64,000 bases of DNA from an uncultured Lachnospiraceae bacterium (GTDB lineage: Bacteria > Bacillota > Clostridia > Lachnospirales > Lachnospiraceae), in contig CAKRYR010000008.1 of the NCBI GenBank assembly GCA_934432595.1, forward strand, positions 1 through 64,000, in the 5' to 3' direction. Shown in pieces: positions 14,229-23,407 of the stretch. Position 1 is the stretch's first letter. Each line of letters begins with the position of its first letter. The notes under the pieces were generated by a model. The model searched no databases, was not told the DNA's origin, and saw only the letters and a list, made by a program, of their open reading frames with translations. The position numbers were made by a program, and so were the translations under genes.

Positions 14229-16445
14229 ATGGAGAAGAAAGAGGTAGAGAAAATAAAAGAAATCGGAAATAAGTTAGAAAGTAGCAGAATTAAGAATATG
14301 TTATATGCCATAATAGCAAGTGTTTTAGCTATAATAGCTATTGTTGGTATTATATATTTTTATAATGGATATACAAGAATGGTAAGCATAGAAAGAGGAA
14401 AGTATTTGGGGGATTTATCAGCTAAAATAGCTGAAAATACAGACATTAATATTCAGAATAGATGGGATTATTCATTGGCAATTAGCAATGTGGCTACTCG
14501 TTCGGGAGTAAATACTAAAAAAGAATTAATAGGAGTTATGAAGGAAGCACTAGCTAGAAGCAGTATAAAGAATACTGCATATGTTGCAATAGATACAAAA
14601 GGTAATTATTATTGTTCAGATGGAATAGAGGGAAAATGGGGAGAGGGAGATAAGTTTTTTAAACAGAAACAAGAAGAAAAAAGGGTATTTATTAAAAGTT
14701 TTAATAATGTATCAATAAATAAACCGCAGATTTTATTTGTTAGAAAAACGTCAAAAACAGTAAAGTTAGATAAGGGTATTAAGATTAATTACATTGCATA
14801 TATGCAACCGCTTAAGAGATTTGCAATAAATATGGATATTGCGGGATATAAAAATAATCAAATTTTACAGATTATAGATAGAAAAGGGAATATTTTATTT
14901 TCACATAATCAGATAGACAATATACCTGATAAGAATAATATAGATGATGTACTAGCTAAAAGTAAGTTTTTAGATGGGGGGTCTTTAAAATCATATAGGT
15001 CAAATATAAAAAATAGAAAAATAAATAGTCAAAAATTTATATATACAGGTGAAAGTTATTATTTATCATATGCACCTATAAATATTGAGGGATGGGGGAT
15101 ATTGCATGTATTGTCTGTAGATGATATAGGTAACGAAGTAGGGCAATTCTTTACATATTCTTTATATTCAATAATAGGTGTTGCTATCTGTGTCTGTTTA
15201 TTGATAGTTATTGTAATTAAGATGACAATGACACTTAAGAATAATATGTATTTATTAAATATAAAAGAGGAATCAAATAAAGCATTAAAAAAGGCAGCAG
15301 ATGAAGCTAATTATGCAAATAAGGCAAAAAGTGACTTTTTGGCACATATGTCGCATGATATTCGTACACCGATAAATGGAATTATGGGTATGACTAATAT
15401 AGCAAAACAGAATTTAGGTGATAAGGAAAAAGTCGAAAATTGTTTGGATAAAATAATTATTTCATCTAATCATTTGGTTTCATTGATAAATGATGTATTG
15501 GATATGTCACTTATTGAGACAGGGAAATATAAGATTAATAATTCTAAAATGAACATTATTAATGTATATCAACAATGTGTTGCAATCGTGGGGACACAAG
15601 CACAAGAACATAATCTTATATTAGAAAATAAATTAGGTGAAATAAAACATCCAAATGTAATTGGGGATGAGCTACATTTGAAACAAATATTAATTAATAT
15701 ATTGGGAAATGCAGTGAAATTTACACATGATAATGGAAAGATTGTTTTTTCACTAGATGAAATTAGTTCAAATGATAGTAAAGTTAAATTTATGTTTAAT
15801 ATATCTGATAATGGAATAGGTATGAGTGAAGAGTATCAAAAACATGTATTTGAAACATTTACTCAGGAGAAAGATGGAAGTAGAACAACGTATCAAGGAA
15901 CTGGTTTGGGTATGGCAATAGCAAAGAATTTTACAGATTTAATGGGGGGAACAATAGAAGTTGACAGCAAGATTAATGAAGGAACTACATTTATTGTAAA
16001 ATTAGAATTCGATATAGAAAAAGATAGTATTACAGAAAAAGATAGTACAAAAAAGAAAAAGTTGACAGGAATGAAAGTATTGCTTGCAGAGGATAATGAA
16101 TTAAATAAAGAAATTATTGAATCTATATTAGCGGAAGAAGATATAAATGTTGTTTCTGCATCTGATGGAAAAGAAGTGGTAGAAAAGTTTAAAATGTCGG
16201 AGGTAGGAGAGTATAAGATTATTCTTATGGATATTATGATGCCTGAGATGGATGGACTTACGGCTACTAAAAAAATACGAGAATTAGATAGAGAAGATGC
16301 TAGGTCTGTTGGAATTATTGCAATGACAGCTAATGCATATGAAGAGGATGCTAATAAGTCAATAGCGGCAGGAATGGATGAGCATCTAATAAAGCCAATA
16401 GATTATAATAAATTATTTGAAATATTAGAAAAGTACAATAGATAA
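14229..16445 (+). CDS. Hybrid sensor histidine kinase (HisKA-HATPase-REC)
   Basis: 738 residues. Helix 1 (about 22-46) and helix 2 (about 312-336) enclose a roughly 265-residue extracellular sensor of dCACHE-like size. Then come the HisKA dimerisation helix with the phospho-accepting His in FLAHMSHDIRTPING (about 376), the HATPase boxes (N box NILGNAVKFT, G boxes DNGIGM and GTGLGMAI), and a C-terminal receiver with D about 668 in ILMDIMMPEMDG. A signal from outside would start His to Asp to HPt to Asp phosphotransfer to the REC-HD-GYP protein of the same operon. No ligand can be read from the sequence. AGAGG precedes the ATG. Confidence 0.93.
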   Translation: MEKKEVEKIKEIGNKLESSRIKNMLYAIIASVLAIIAIVGIIYFYNGYTRMVSIERGKYLGDLSAKIAENTDINIQNRWDYSLAISNVATRSGVNTKKELIGVMKEALARSSIKNTAYVAIDTKGNYYCSDGIEGKWGEGDKFFKQKQEEKRVFIKSFNNVSINKPQILFVRKTSKTVKLDKGIKINYIAYMQPLKRFAINMDIAGYKNNQILQIIDRKGNILFSHNQIDNIPDKNNIDDVLAKSKFLDGGSLKSYRSNIKNRKINSQKFIYTGESYYLSYAPINIEGWGILHVLSVDDIGNEVGQFFTYSLYSIIGVAICVCLLIVIVIKMTMTLKNNMYLLNIKEESNKALKKAADEANYANKAKSDFLAHMSHDIRTPINGIMGMTNIAKQNLGDKEKVENCLDKIIISSNHLVSLINDVLDMSLIETGKYKINNSKMNIINVYQQCVAIVGTQAQEHNLILENKLGEIKHPNVIGDELHLKQILINILGNAVKFTHDNGKIVFSLDEISSNDSKVKFMFNISDNGIGMSEEYQKHVFETFTQEKDGSRTTYQGTGLGMAIAKNFTDLMGGTIEVDSKINEGTTFIVKLEFDIEKDSITEKDSTKKKKLTGMKVLLAEDNELNKEIIESILAEEDINVVSASDGKEVVEKFKMSEVGEYKIILMDIMMPEMDGLTATKKIRELDREDARSVGIIAMTANAYEEDANKSIAAGMDEHLIKPIDYNKLFEILEKYNR

Positions 16446-16467
16446 TTAACACAAACATAAGAAAGAG

Positions 16468-16476
16468 TGATATAAT
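16468..16476 (+). promoter_or_regulatory. Extended -10 (first copy)
   Basis: TGATATAATAGC, an extended -10 with no good -35, 23 bases after the kinase gene. The identical 12-mer recurs at 16571-16582, the two copies flanking a hairpin repeat. Confidence 0.4.
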
Positions 16477-16487
16477 AGCAGTATATG

Positions 16488-16522
16488 GTAACAGTTTATT
16501 CAGCTGTCGGCTGAATAGTTAC
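16488..16522 (+). repeat. Dispersed hairpin repeat, copy 2
   Basis: Outer arms GTAAC / GTTAC and inner arms TATTCAGC / GCTGAATA, with an AGTT bulge on the left. Same design as the copies at 5787 and 41998. Confidence 0.65.
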
Positions 16523-16550
16523 AGAATATGTTGTAATTATTCTAAAATTG

Positions 16551-16579
16551 TAGAAATTTGGAAATGAATCTGATATAAT
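16551..16579 (+). promoter_or_regulatory. Promoter of the HD protein gene
   Basis: TAGAAA, 17 bases, TATAAT with an upstream TGA (extended -10). The leader is about 120 bases. Confidence 0.55.
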
Positions 16580-16705
16580 AGCTTTGTCGTTTATAGGATT
16601 TAGTGAAAGTTTAGATGATTTAAATAAAATAAGATTTTTGCAATTTAGAGTATATTTTATTGTAAATATTGAATAGAATTTTAGTTATACAGAGGAGAGA
16701 ATATA

Positions 16706-17182
16706 TTGAATAGATTAAAAAAGCTTTCTAAAGAAAATGAGGATTTTTTTAAAGAGGTATATTTTGAAGTTAGAACAAGTTCAAGATTTAATGAATGTGA
16801 AAAATTTATTCAACATGGTAATACTTCGGTAAAACAGCATGTAATAATGGTAACACTTTTAGCATTGAATTTAAGTGAAAAATTACATATTAAGGTGAAT
16901 AAAAAGGATCTTATTAGAGGTGCTCTATTACATGATTATTATTTATATGATTGGCATAATAAAAAGTTAAAAGATTTACATGGTCTTAATCATCCAAGAA
17001 GAGCATTGAAACAAGCTTTAAAAGAATTCGAGCTAACAGAACAGGAGATAGATATTATAATGAAGCATATGTTTCCATTAACATTACGTCCACCTAGATA
17101 TAGGGAGGCGGTGTTAGTTTGTATTGCTGATAAAATATGTGCATGGGGAGAGACAATTGAGGGTAGATTAAGTTTTGGATAG
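16706..17182 (+). CDS. Small HD-domain phosphohydrolase
   Basis: 158 residues; starts at TTG 16706, 5 bases after GAGGAGAG, with no ATG alternative. Metal-binding HD signatures are visible: HGNTSVKQHV, ALLHDYYLYDWH (the HD pair), NHPRRA, KHMFP and a final IADKICAW aspartate. This subfamily is related to predicted HD hydrolases of nucleotides or phosphoesters; the substrate is unknown. It is followed after 9 bases by a CmpB-like membrane protein gene, and the two are adjacent in many Lachnospiraceae-type genomes in my recollection, so they are probably co-transcribed. Confidence 0.85.
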   Translation: MNRLKKLSKENEDFFKEVYFEVRTSSRFNECEKFIQHGNTSVKQHVIMVTLLALNLSEKLHIKVNKKDLIRGALLHDYYLYDWHNKKLKDLHGLNHPRRALKQALKEFELTEQEIDIIMKHMFPLTLRPPRYREAVLVCIADKICAWGETIEGRLSFG

Positions 17183-17191
17183 GTGATATAC

Positions 17192-17986
17192 ATGCATTTC
17201 ACATTTATGGGAATGGATATATATTCATTGTTATTTATAATGATGGTATATAGTTTTATGGGTTGGTTTTATGAATCAACTATATATTCAATAGTAGAGC
17301 AAAAGCGATTGATGAATAGAGGATATTTTTTAGGACCATATTGTCCTATATATTCAGTAGTTTCAATTGCAAGTTTATATTTACTTCAAGGTGTTGAAAG
17401 TGGACTTAAAATAGTAATTATAGGCGGTATGACATGTTGTGTTATTGAATATATTACATCTTATATATTAGAAAAATTATTTGATGCTAGATATTGGGAC
17501 TATAGTGCATATCCTTTAAATATTAATGGAAGGGTTAGTGCTATATCTGGTTTGTTTTTTGGATTGGCAGTTTTATTTTTAGTAAAGATTGTACATCCAT
17601 TTATGCTAAGCATAGTTCATAGAATGAGTTATGAAATGAGAGTAATTGTTGGTATTTCTTGTGTTTCAATTTTTATGATTGATTTAATTGTTACTACTGT
17701 TAGTATGTGTAATCTTAATAAGAAATGTAAGGAAATATATGATTATTTAAATGATTACTTAGATAATAAGTTTGAGATTATGACAGATAAAGGACGATAT
17801 TTAGAAGAGAATCTTAAGTTTGAAAAGAAAGCAGATATTATTGTTAAACTTTCTGGAATGACTAAAAAGTTTAAGGATAATGAGACTCACTTTTTTAGAG
17901 CATTCCCTGGATTTAAATCAACAAAATATGCTGATTTATTTGATAAAATCAAACTAATTTATAAAAGAAGAACTCCAAAAAACTAA
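17192..17986 (+). CDS. CmpB-like multi-pass membrane protein (putative ABC transporter type IV family)
   Basis: 264 residues with about five or six transmembrane helices in the first 180 residues, and the family signatures YSFMGWFYESTIY, RGYFLGPYCPIY and WDYSAYPLNINGR. A cytoplasmic, charged C-terminal tail follows. The family (PF06541) was named as a putative ABC-transporter type IV, but no transport function is proven, and there is no ATPase gene nearby. An in-frame GTG at 17183 overlaps the AGGTGA site; the ATG at 17192 is the better start. It ends at a terminator. Confidence 0.85.
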   Translation: MHFTFMGMDIYSLLFIMMVYSFMGWFYESTIYSIVEQKRLMNRGYFLGPYCPIYSVVSIASLYLLQGVESGLKIVIIGGMTCCVIEYITSYILEKLFDARYWDYSAYPLNINGRVSAISGLFFGLAVLFLVKIVHPFMLSIVHRMSYEMRVIVGISCVSIFMIDLIVTTVSMCNLNKKCKEIYDYLNDYLDNKFEIMTDKGRYLEENLKFEKKADIIVKLSGMTKKFKDNETHFFRAFPGFKSTKYADLFDKIKLIYKRRTPKN

Positions 17987-18016
17987 AATTTTCTGAATAC
18001 TTTCAGAAAATTTATT
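17986..18016 (+). terminator. Terminator after the CmpB-like gene
   Basis: AAATTTTCTGA / TCAGAAAATTT with a six-base loop, then TTATT. Its right edge overlaps the -35 of the next promoter. Confidence 0.7.
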
Positions 18017-18043
18017 GAAATATGCTTGAAAATGGGGTATAAT
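18015..18043 (+). promoter_or_regulatory. Promoter of the first subtilase gene
   Basis: TTGAAA, 17 bases, TATAAT. The expected start near 18050 gives an unusually long leader of about 175 bases. The leader holds a possible nine-codon frame (TTG 18069, preceded by GGTGGAG) and a hairpin that covers the ribosome-binding site. Confidence 0.6.
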
Positions 18044-18192
18044 TCGAAAAAGGTGGAGTTAATATATTGGCTGTAACACAAAGGGATATGTTGTAAGGAA
18101 GTTGTAATTATTTTGGTAGTTATGATAAGGTTTGTAAATAAACAATTCAATATTTTCGTTTTATGAAATGGTTATAGGAGTATTAACGGTTT

Positions 18193-18218
18193 CCACCTAA
18201 ATAAATATATTTAGGAGG
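18193..18218 (+). promoter_or_regulatory. Hairpin that hides the ribosome-binding site of the first subtilase
   Basis: CC-A-CCTAAATA (18193-18203) pairs with TATTTAGG-A-GG (18208-18218) around an AATA loop, with one A-A mismatch. The whole AGGAGG ribosome-binding site (18213-18218) is in the right arm. The stem is AU-rich above the G-C base, as expected for a thermosensor or a helper-dependent translation switch. Confidence 0.5.
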
Positions 18219-18225
18219 AATAAGG

Positions 18226-21200
18226 ATGAAGAGAAATTTCAACAAAAAAATTCTAAGCATAGTATTAGTACTAGCCTTAGTTGCTGGTTTATTTGGTGGA
18301 TATTTAGTAACTAAATCAAACAAAGCCTCAGCTAAGAAAAATGAAGCAAGTGTAAAAGAAAAACTTATTGCTGAAAGAAACAAAATGCACAGTTCTAATC
18401 TTAAAATGAACACAGAAGCAAGTGAAAAAGAAGTTGTAAGAGCAATAATTACACTTAAAGCAGATTCTGTTGCTGATACTAATAACATTTCTGATTATAA
18501 TTCAAAACTAAAATCTAAAGAGAATAAGATTATTAGTAATCAAAAAGCACTTGTAAAACAAGTTGAAAAGATTACAGGAAATGAAGTTGTTAATCAAACA
18601 GCTTATCTTGTTAATTCATTTTCAATTGATGCTACAAGAAAGCAGATGAAGAAAATTGCAAAATTAAATGGAGTAGATAAAGTTTATGAAGCTTCAACAT
18701 ATAAACCTACAATGGCAACAGCTGTTGATGAAGGTAATGTAAGAGCAGTATGGGATGAAAAGAAATATGGTTATACTGGTGAGGGTGTTGTTGTATCAAT
18801 AATTGATACTGGTGTTAACTATAAGCATCAAGATATGGTATTAGATGAAGGAGTAAAAAATAAATTCACAAAAGCTGAATGGAAAGAGAAAATTAAACTT
18901 TTAGGCTATGGTGAATATTATACTGAAAAAGTACCATTTGGATATAATTATGCAGAAAGTAAAGAAGACTGTATAAGCAAAAATAAAACTCATGGATATC
19001 ATGTTGCTGGTATAGTATCATCTAACGGTGAAGTTGTAGGTGTTGCTAAAAATGCACAAGTACTTGGTATGAAAGTATTTAGTGATAAATCAGAAGGTGC
19101 AATGACAGATGATATCGTTAAGGCTATTGAAGATTCTGTAAAACTTGGTGCAGACATTATTAATATGAGTTTAGGTGCTACAAGAACAGTAGTTGCTGAT
19201 GATGATTATGAGCAAATCGCAGTTGCTAACGCAACAAGAGATGGTGTTATCTGCTGTATAGCTGCAGGTAATGAAGGAACATGTACATCTTTTAATGGTG
19301 ATGATACTAATCAAATGGAAATGGAAGATGTAAGTACTGTTGGAACACCTGGTGTATCTAAATCAGCTATAACAGTTGCATCTGCAGATAATATCTCTAG
19401 CACAAAATTAAGTACAATGAATGCAAAAGTTAATGGTAAAGAAGAGACTTTTGAATATTTTGATTTTGTTGGGCATGGATTTGATATGGCCAATATAGAA
19501 ATGGTTAATGTAGGACTAGGTGTTGATGAAAATAGACAGATAACTTTTAATCCAAGTGATGTTAAAGATAAAGTTGCTGTAGTTATGCGTGGTAAATCAA
19601 CATTTAACGATAAGATGTATAGAATATCAAAAGCAGGAGCAAAGGGAATTGTATTAGTAGATTATACTGATGTAATAAGTACAAACATATCTTGCAATGA
19701 TTGGTATGGAGTACCTGTTATTGTTGTTGGTAATACTGTTGGTAAGAAATTAATCGAGGCAGCAGATGCGAAAGCTACTTTTGAAACAATTAAAACAGAA
19801 GCAAAGACTGAGCTTTTAGATGTTAGAATGTCAAGTTTCTCATCATGGGGTACTACTAATGAGATAGATATTAAACCAGAGATTGCAGCTCCAGGTGGAA
19901 ATATCCTAGCACCAGTTGATGGCGAAGACAAATATGCAACTTTAAGCGGAACATCTATGGCAACACCATTTGTTGCTGGTAGTGAAGCTATTATGGTAAA
20001 TGCTATTAGAGCTAAAGGATTAAAACTTAAAGGTGATAAATTAGTTAATTTTATGAAAAATTCATTAATGAATACAGCTGATTGTATCACTGATCCAGAT
20101 ACTAAGTTACCTTATTCAGTTAGAAAACAAGGTGCTGGTATGGTAGATGTATATGGTGCAGTTGAAAACAATGTAATTGCAACTACTAATGGAGATGCCA
20201 AAGTTGAGTTAAGAGAAGTTAAGAATGGACAAACATTTGAAATTAAATTAACTAACTATGGTAAAAAAGATGCAATATATAAGTTAAAAACAACTCAGTT
20301 ATATACTGATTATACAAAGAATGATTTTGAAAATGGTACATATGAATATGGAATTAAGCCTGTTAATGGTGCTATTATCAAATATAGTACAAATAAAGTA
20401 AAGGTTCCTAGAAAGCAATCTGTTACAGTTAAGGCTAAGGTAATTATACCTAAGGAATTTGAAAAAGAACATTTCGTAGAAGGATTCATTTCTTTTGAAG
20501 GAAATAAAGTTCAAAATCTTGGAATGCCTGTACTTGGTTTCTATGGTACATTTGGTAAAGAGACTATAATTGATAATTCAATTTATGATTTAGAAAATGC
20601 TAAATTCAACGGAACAAATAATGCTTTAGGATTATCATCAGCTACAGGTCTTGTAGGATATGGAGATGGAGAGCTAGATGATTATCTTGGAAGACAATAT
20701 GATAAGGTAGATGCTAATGGTGCAGATACTAATGGAACAGAAGTAAATAGTAAATTAACTATTTCAGATAAAGCAAAAATAAGTAGAGCAGCTGAAACAG
20801 CTGGTTTAGTTGATAAAGATGCTCCAAATGCTTCAGATGCAGTTGAAGTTAAAGTAGGTGACACTGCAGAACTTGCAATTGTTGGTGATGGAGATTATGG
20901 TTTATATAAATTAACAACTAAAGAAAAAACTGGTTGTAAGATATATGTAAATAACAATTTAATGCCATATATTGCAATATATGATAAGAATATGAATCTT
21001 TTGGTAAGTAATGTTATTATGCCATCAGTTCTTGGAAAAGGAAAAGTTGAATTCAGTATGAAGAAGAACAGCCAGTATTATGTTAAAATAGTTGCAGAAC
21101 AGGCTGAACTTGGATTATATGAAGTTAATTTTGAAAAGTCTGATTATTATGAAATGGAAGATTTATCAAAGATTAAAGTAGATAAGAAAAAGACTACAGT

Positions 21201-23250
21201 TACAAAAGTAAAAGCTGGAAAATCTACTACGGTTAAAAATAATGGTGATGACGAACAAACATTATTATTTGAACCAAAGAAAGACGGATATTATACATTT
21301 ACAATTAATACTGATTCGTTCATGGATTATTCAATGTATGAATATACTAAATCAGGATTTAGAAAGTACACATATGTGGATACAGTAACAGAAGGTTCAG
21401 GGTTTAGTAAGATAGAATTTGAAGTAGGACTTAAAGCTAATTCAAAATATGCAATTGATTTGGCTACAGATGTTAATTACTTAACTTCTAGCAAATATGC
21501 AGTAGTTTCTGTAGAGGAAACAGATGGAAGCAGTAATTCAGCACTAACATCTTCATTTGATGGTAATACAAATGCATTTTCGCCTAATGCAGATGGTGTA
21601 AGAGATGGTGTTGCACCATATGTAACACAAATTAGAGATGCATCTGAAGTTGCAGTTAAAGTATTAGATTCTAATAAAAATGTAGTTAGAACTATTTCAA
21701 GATCTACAGATACATATAAGTTAGGATTATCATCTTTTGCTAGTGGTTATTATGCTACAGAATATGTTGATTATACAACAGGTAATATTGTTAACTGGGA
21801 TGGTAAATTGTATAATAAAACATCTAAAAAATTTGAGTATGCAAAAGATGGTCAATACTATATTCAATTAGAGTCAAAGAGTAATAAGAATTCATTACCT
21901 CAGATTGTAACTATGCCTGTTAAAGTTGATACAGTTGAGCCTACAGTTGAGAAATATGGATTAACTAAGAAAGGTGAAGATACAATCCTTTCATTTAAGG
22001 CAAAAGATGATCAAGCATTGTCACCATATTATTATTTATACGTACAACAATCTAATGGATTAGATGGTGAAGAGGCTGATATGATAGATCAGGGATATGG
22101 AGATATTTATGCAAGAACTGCTCAAAATGATAATGGTGAATATGAGGTTAACTTAGGTAAGGCAGTTAATGCAGATGTTTATTTAATGGTTGAAGATGCA
22201 GCAGGTAATGTTGGTATGGAGAAAGTAGTAGTTAATGCGAATACTATTTCTGAAGATACTGATAGTGAAGACATAGATGCAGAAGATATGGAAGATGTTG
22301 ATTATGAGGAAACAGCTGTTCCAACAATTGAACTTGTAAAAGACTCAAATATGAGCAAAGTTAAATATTATTCATTACAAAATGAATCAGTAGTATTATT
22401 AGATAAGAATGCACCTACTAATATGAATGTTAAGTTTAAGGTTACTGATGCTGATTCAAAAAATGAAGAATTGTATGGTTTATATGAAACAGATAAAGGA
22501 GATATGGATTTTGTTACAGTTGATGAAAATGGAATGATTACTGTACCAGTTAATCGTTCATCAAGAACAATTACATTGGGAGTAATTATTCTTGATGCAG
22601 ATAATAATATAAATGGAGCTACTGTACAGTTATTTGACTCAACTAAAGAAGAAGAGTTTACGGATGCTTGTACGGAACTTGACTTAGGAGTTACAGTTGA
22701 ACTTGAAGATACTTTTATTACAAAAGATATGCTTAATGAGGATGGAACATTTACTTTAAGAGGTACTGTTGCTTCTAATCCTGATAAATTTGTAATTAAT
22801 GGAGAAAAGATTTATGTAAATCCTTCTGATTACTCATTTGAGCATGAGATGAAAATTAATTCAGGTAAAACTAGAGTTAATGTAGAAGTTGAAAAGAATG
22901 GTGTTGCAACTGATGCAACAGTAGACTTATATTATGATGATATAATAATTAAATTAAGTGATTCACTTAAGAAAGATGCTAAGGGTGTATATCAAACTAA
23001 TAATAGTGTATTTAACTTAGCAGGAATAATTACATCATATATCAGCATTGGTGCAATAAATGTTAATGGAGAAAACCTATATATGGGTGGAGACTTTATT
23101 AGCGGAACAATTGATAAGCCACTTACTAAGAACTTTAGTCATAACATTGAGTTAACTGAGGGAATTAATACAATAACAGTTGAAGCATTTGACTTCGCAG
23201 GTCATAAAGTTGAGAAAGAAATAACTGTTAATTATACTCCAAGTAAATAA
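18226..23250 (+). CDS. Secreted giant subtilase (S8, lactocepin-like), copy 1
   Basis: 1674 residues. A signal peptide (about 1-36) is followed by an I9-type propeptide, then the S8 catalytic domain: Asp in IIDTGVNYKHQD (about 194), His in HGYHVAG (about 255), oxyanion Asn in AAGNEGT and Ser in LSGTSMATPF (about 577). A PA-type insert (about 390-515) separates the His and Ser parts, as in cell-envelope proteinases. A long C-terminal region follows with Fn3/DUF1034-like and bacterial Ig-like beta domains. There is no LPXTG, SLH or terminal membrane helix, so it is released or held non-covalently. It would degrade extracellular proteins for peptides. It is adjacent to a diverged paralogue, implying tandem duplication. 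Translation may be controlled by a hairpin over its ribosome-binding site. Confidence 0.93.
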   Translation: MKRNFNKKILSIVLVLALVAGLFGGYLVTKSNKASAKKNEASVKEKLIAERNKMHSSNLKMNTEASEKEVVRAIITLKADSVADTNNISDYNSKLKSKENKIISNQKALVKQVEKITGNEVVNQTAYLVNSFSIDATRKQMKKIAKLNGVDKVYEASTYKPTMATAVDEGNVRAVWDEKKYGYTGEGVVVSIIDTGVNYKHQDMVLDEGVKNKFTKAEWKEKIKLLGYGEYYTEKVPFGYNYAESKEDCISKNKTHGYHVAGIVSSNGEVVGVAKNAQVLGMKVFSDKSEGAMTDDIVKAIEDSVKLGADIINMSLGATRTVVADDDYEQIAVANATRDGVICCIAAGNEGTCTSFNGDDTNQMEMEDVSTVGTPGVSKSAITVASADNISSTKLSTMNAKVNGKEETFEYFDFVGHGFDMANIEMVNVGLGVDENRQITFNPSDVKDKVAVVMRGKSTFNDKMYRISKAGAKGIVLVDYTDVISTNISCNDWYGVPVIVVGNTVGKKLIEAADAKATFETIKTEAKTELLDVRMSSFSSWGTTNEIDIKPEIAAPGGNILAPVDGEDKYATLSGTSMATPFVAGSEAIMVNAIRAKGLKLKGDKLVNFMKNSLMNTADCITDPDTKLPYSVRKQGAGMVDVYGAVENNVIATTNGDAKVELREVKNGQTFEIKLTNYGKKDAIYKLKTTQLYTDYTKNDFENGTYEYGIKPVNGAIIKYSTNKVKVPRKQSVTVKAKVIIPKEFEKEHFVEGFISFEGNKVQNLGMPVLGFYGTFGKETIIDNSIYDLENAKFNGTNNALGLSSATGLVGYGDGELDDYLGRQYDKVDANGADTNGTEVNSKLTISDKAKISRAAETAGLVDKDAPNASDAVEVKVGDTAELAIVGDGDYGLYKLTTKEKTGCKIYVNNNLMPYIAIYDKNMNLLVSNVIMPSVLGKGKVEFSMKKNSQYYVKIVAEQAELGLYEVNFEKSDYYEMEDLSKIKVDKKKTTVTKVKAGKSTTVKNNGDDEQTLLFEPKKDGYYTFTINTDSFMDYSMYEYTKSGFRKYTYVDTVTEGSGFSKIEFEVGLKANSKYAIDLATDVNYLTSSKYAVVSVEETDGSSNSALTSSFDGNTNAFSPNADGVRDGVAPYVTQIRDASEVAVKVLDSNKNVVRTISRSTDTYKLGLSSFASGYYATEYVDYTTGNIVNWDGKLYNKTSKKFEYAKDGQYYIQLESKSNKNSLPQIVTMPVKVDTVEPTVEKYGLTKKGEDTILSFKAKDDQALSPYYYLYVQQSNGLDGEEADMIDQGYGDIYARTAQNDNGEYEVNLGKAVNADVYLMVEDAAGNVGMEKVVVNANTISEDTDSEDIDAEDMEDVDYEETAVPTIELVKDSNMSKVKYYSLQNESVVLLDKNAPTNMNVKFKVTDADSKNEELYGLYETDKGDMDFVTVDENGMITVPVNRSSRTITLGVIILDADNNINGATVQLFDSTKEEEFTDACTELDLGVTVELEDTFITKDMLNEDGTFTLRGTVASNPDKFVINGEKIYVNPSDYSFEHEMKINSGKTRVNVEVEKNGVATDATVDLYYDDIIIKLSDSLKKDAKGVYQTNNSVFNLAGIITSYISIGAINVNGENLYMGGDFISGTIDKPLTKNFSHNIELTEGINTITVEAFDFAGHKVEKEITVNYTPSK

Positions 23251-23264
23251 ATATAATTTATAAT

Positions 23265-23306
23265 AAAAAAGAACAGAGGGTCATTTATGGCTCTCTGTTC
23301 TTTTTT
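23265..23306 (+). terminator. Terminator of the first subtilase
   Basis: AAAAAAGAACAGAG / CTCTGTTCTTTTTT, 14 bp, with a T run. Confidence 0.93.
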
Positions 23307-23318
23307 ATGTAAATATTT

Positions 23319-23344
23319 AAATCGTCACTAGAATAGAATGACTA
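23319..23344 (+). repeat. AAATCGTC-CTAGAATAGAA repeat, direct copy
   Basis: AAATCGTCACTAGAATAGAA followed by TGAC. It is near-identical to the arms at 28869-28895 and 28958-28987 and to a partial copy at 63824-63837. It lies between the two subtilase genes. Confidence 0.55.
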
Positions 23345-23407
23345 TTGGAATTATTTGGATAATTTGATATAATTTAGTTATTAATGTATAAAGGAGAGGT
23401 ACGCTAT

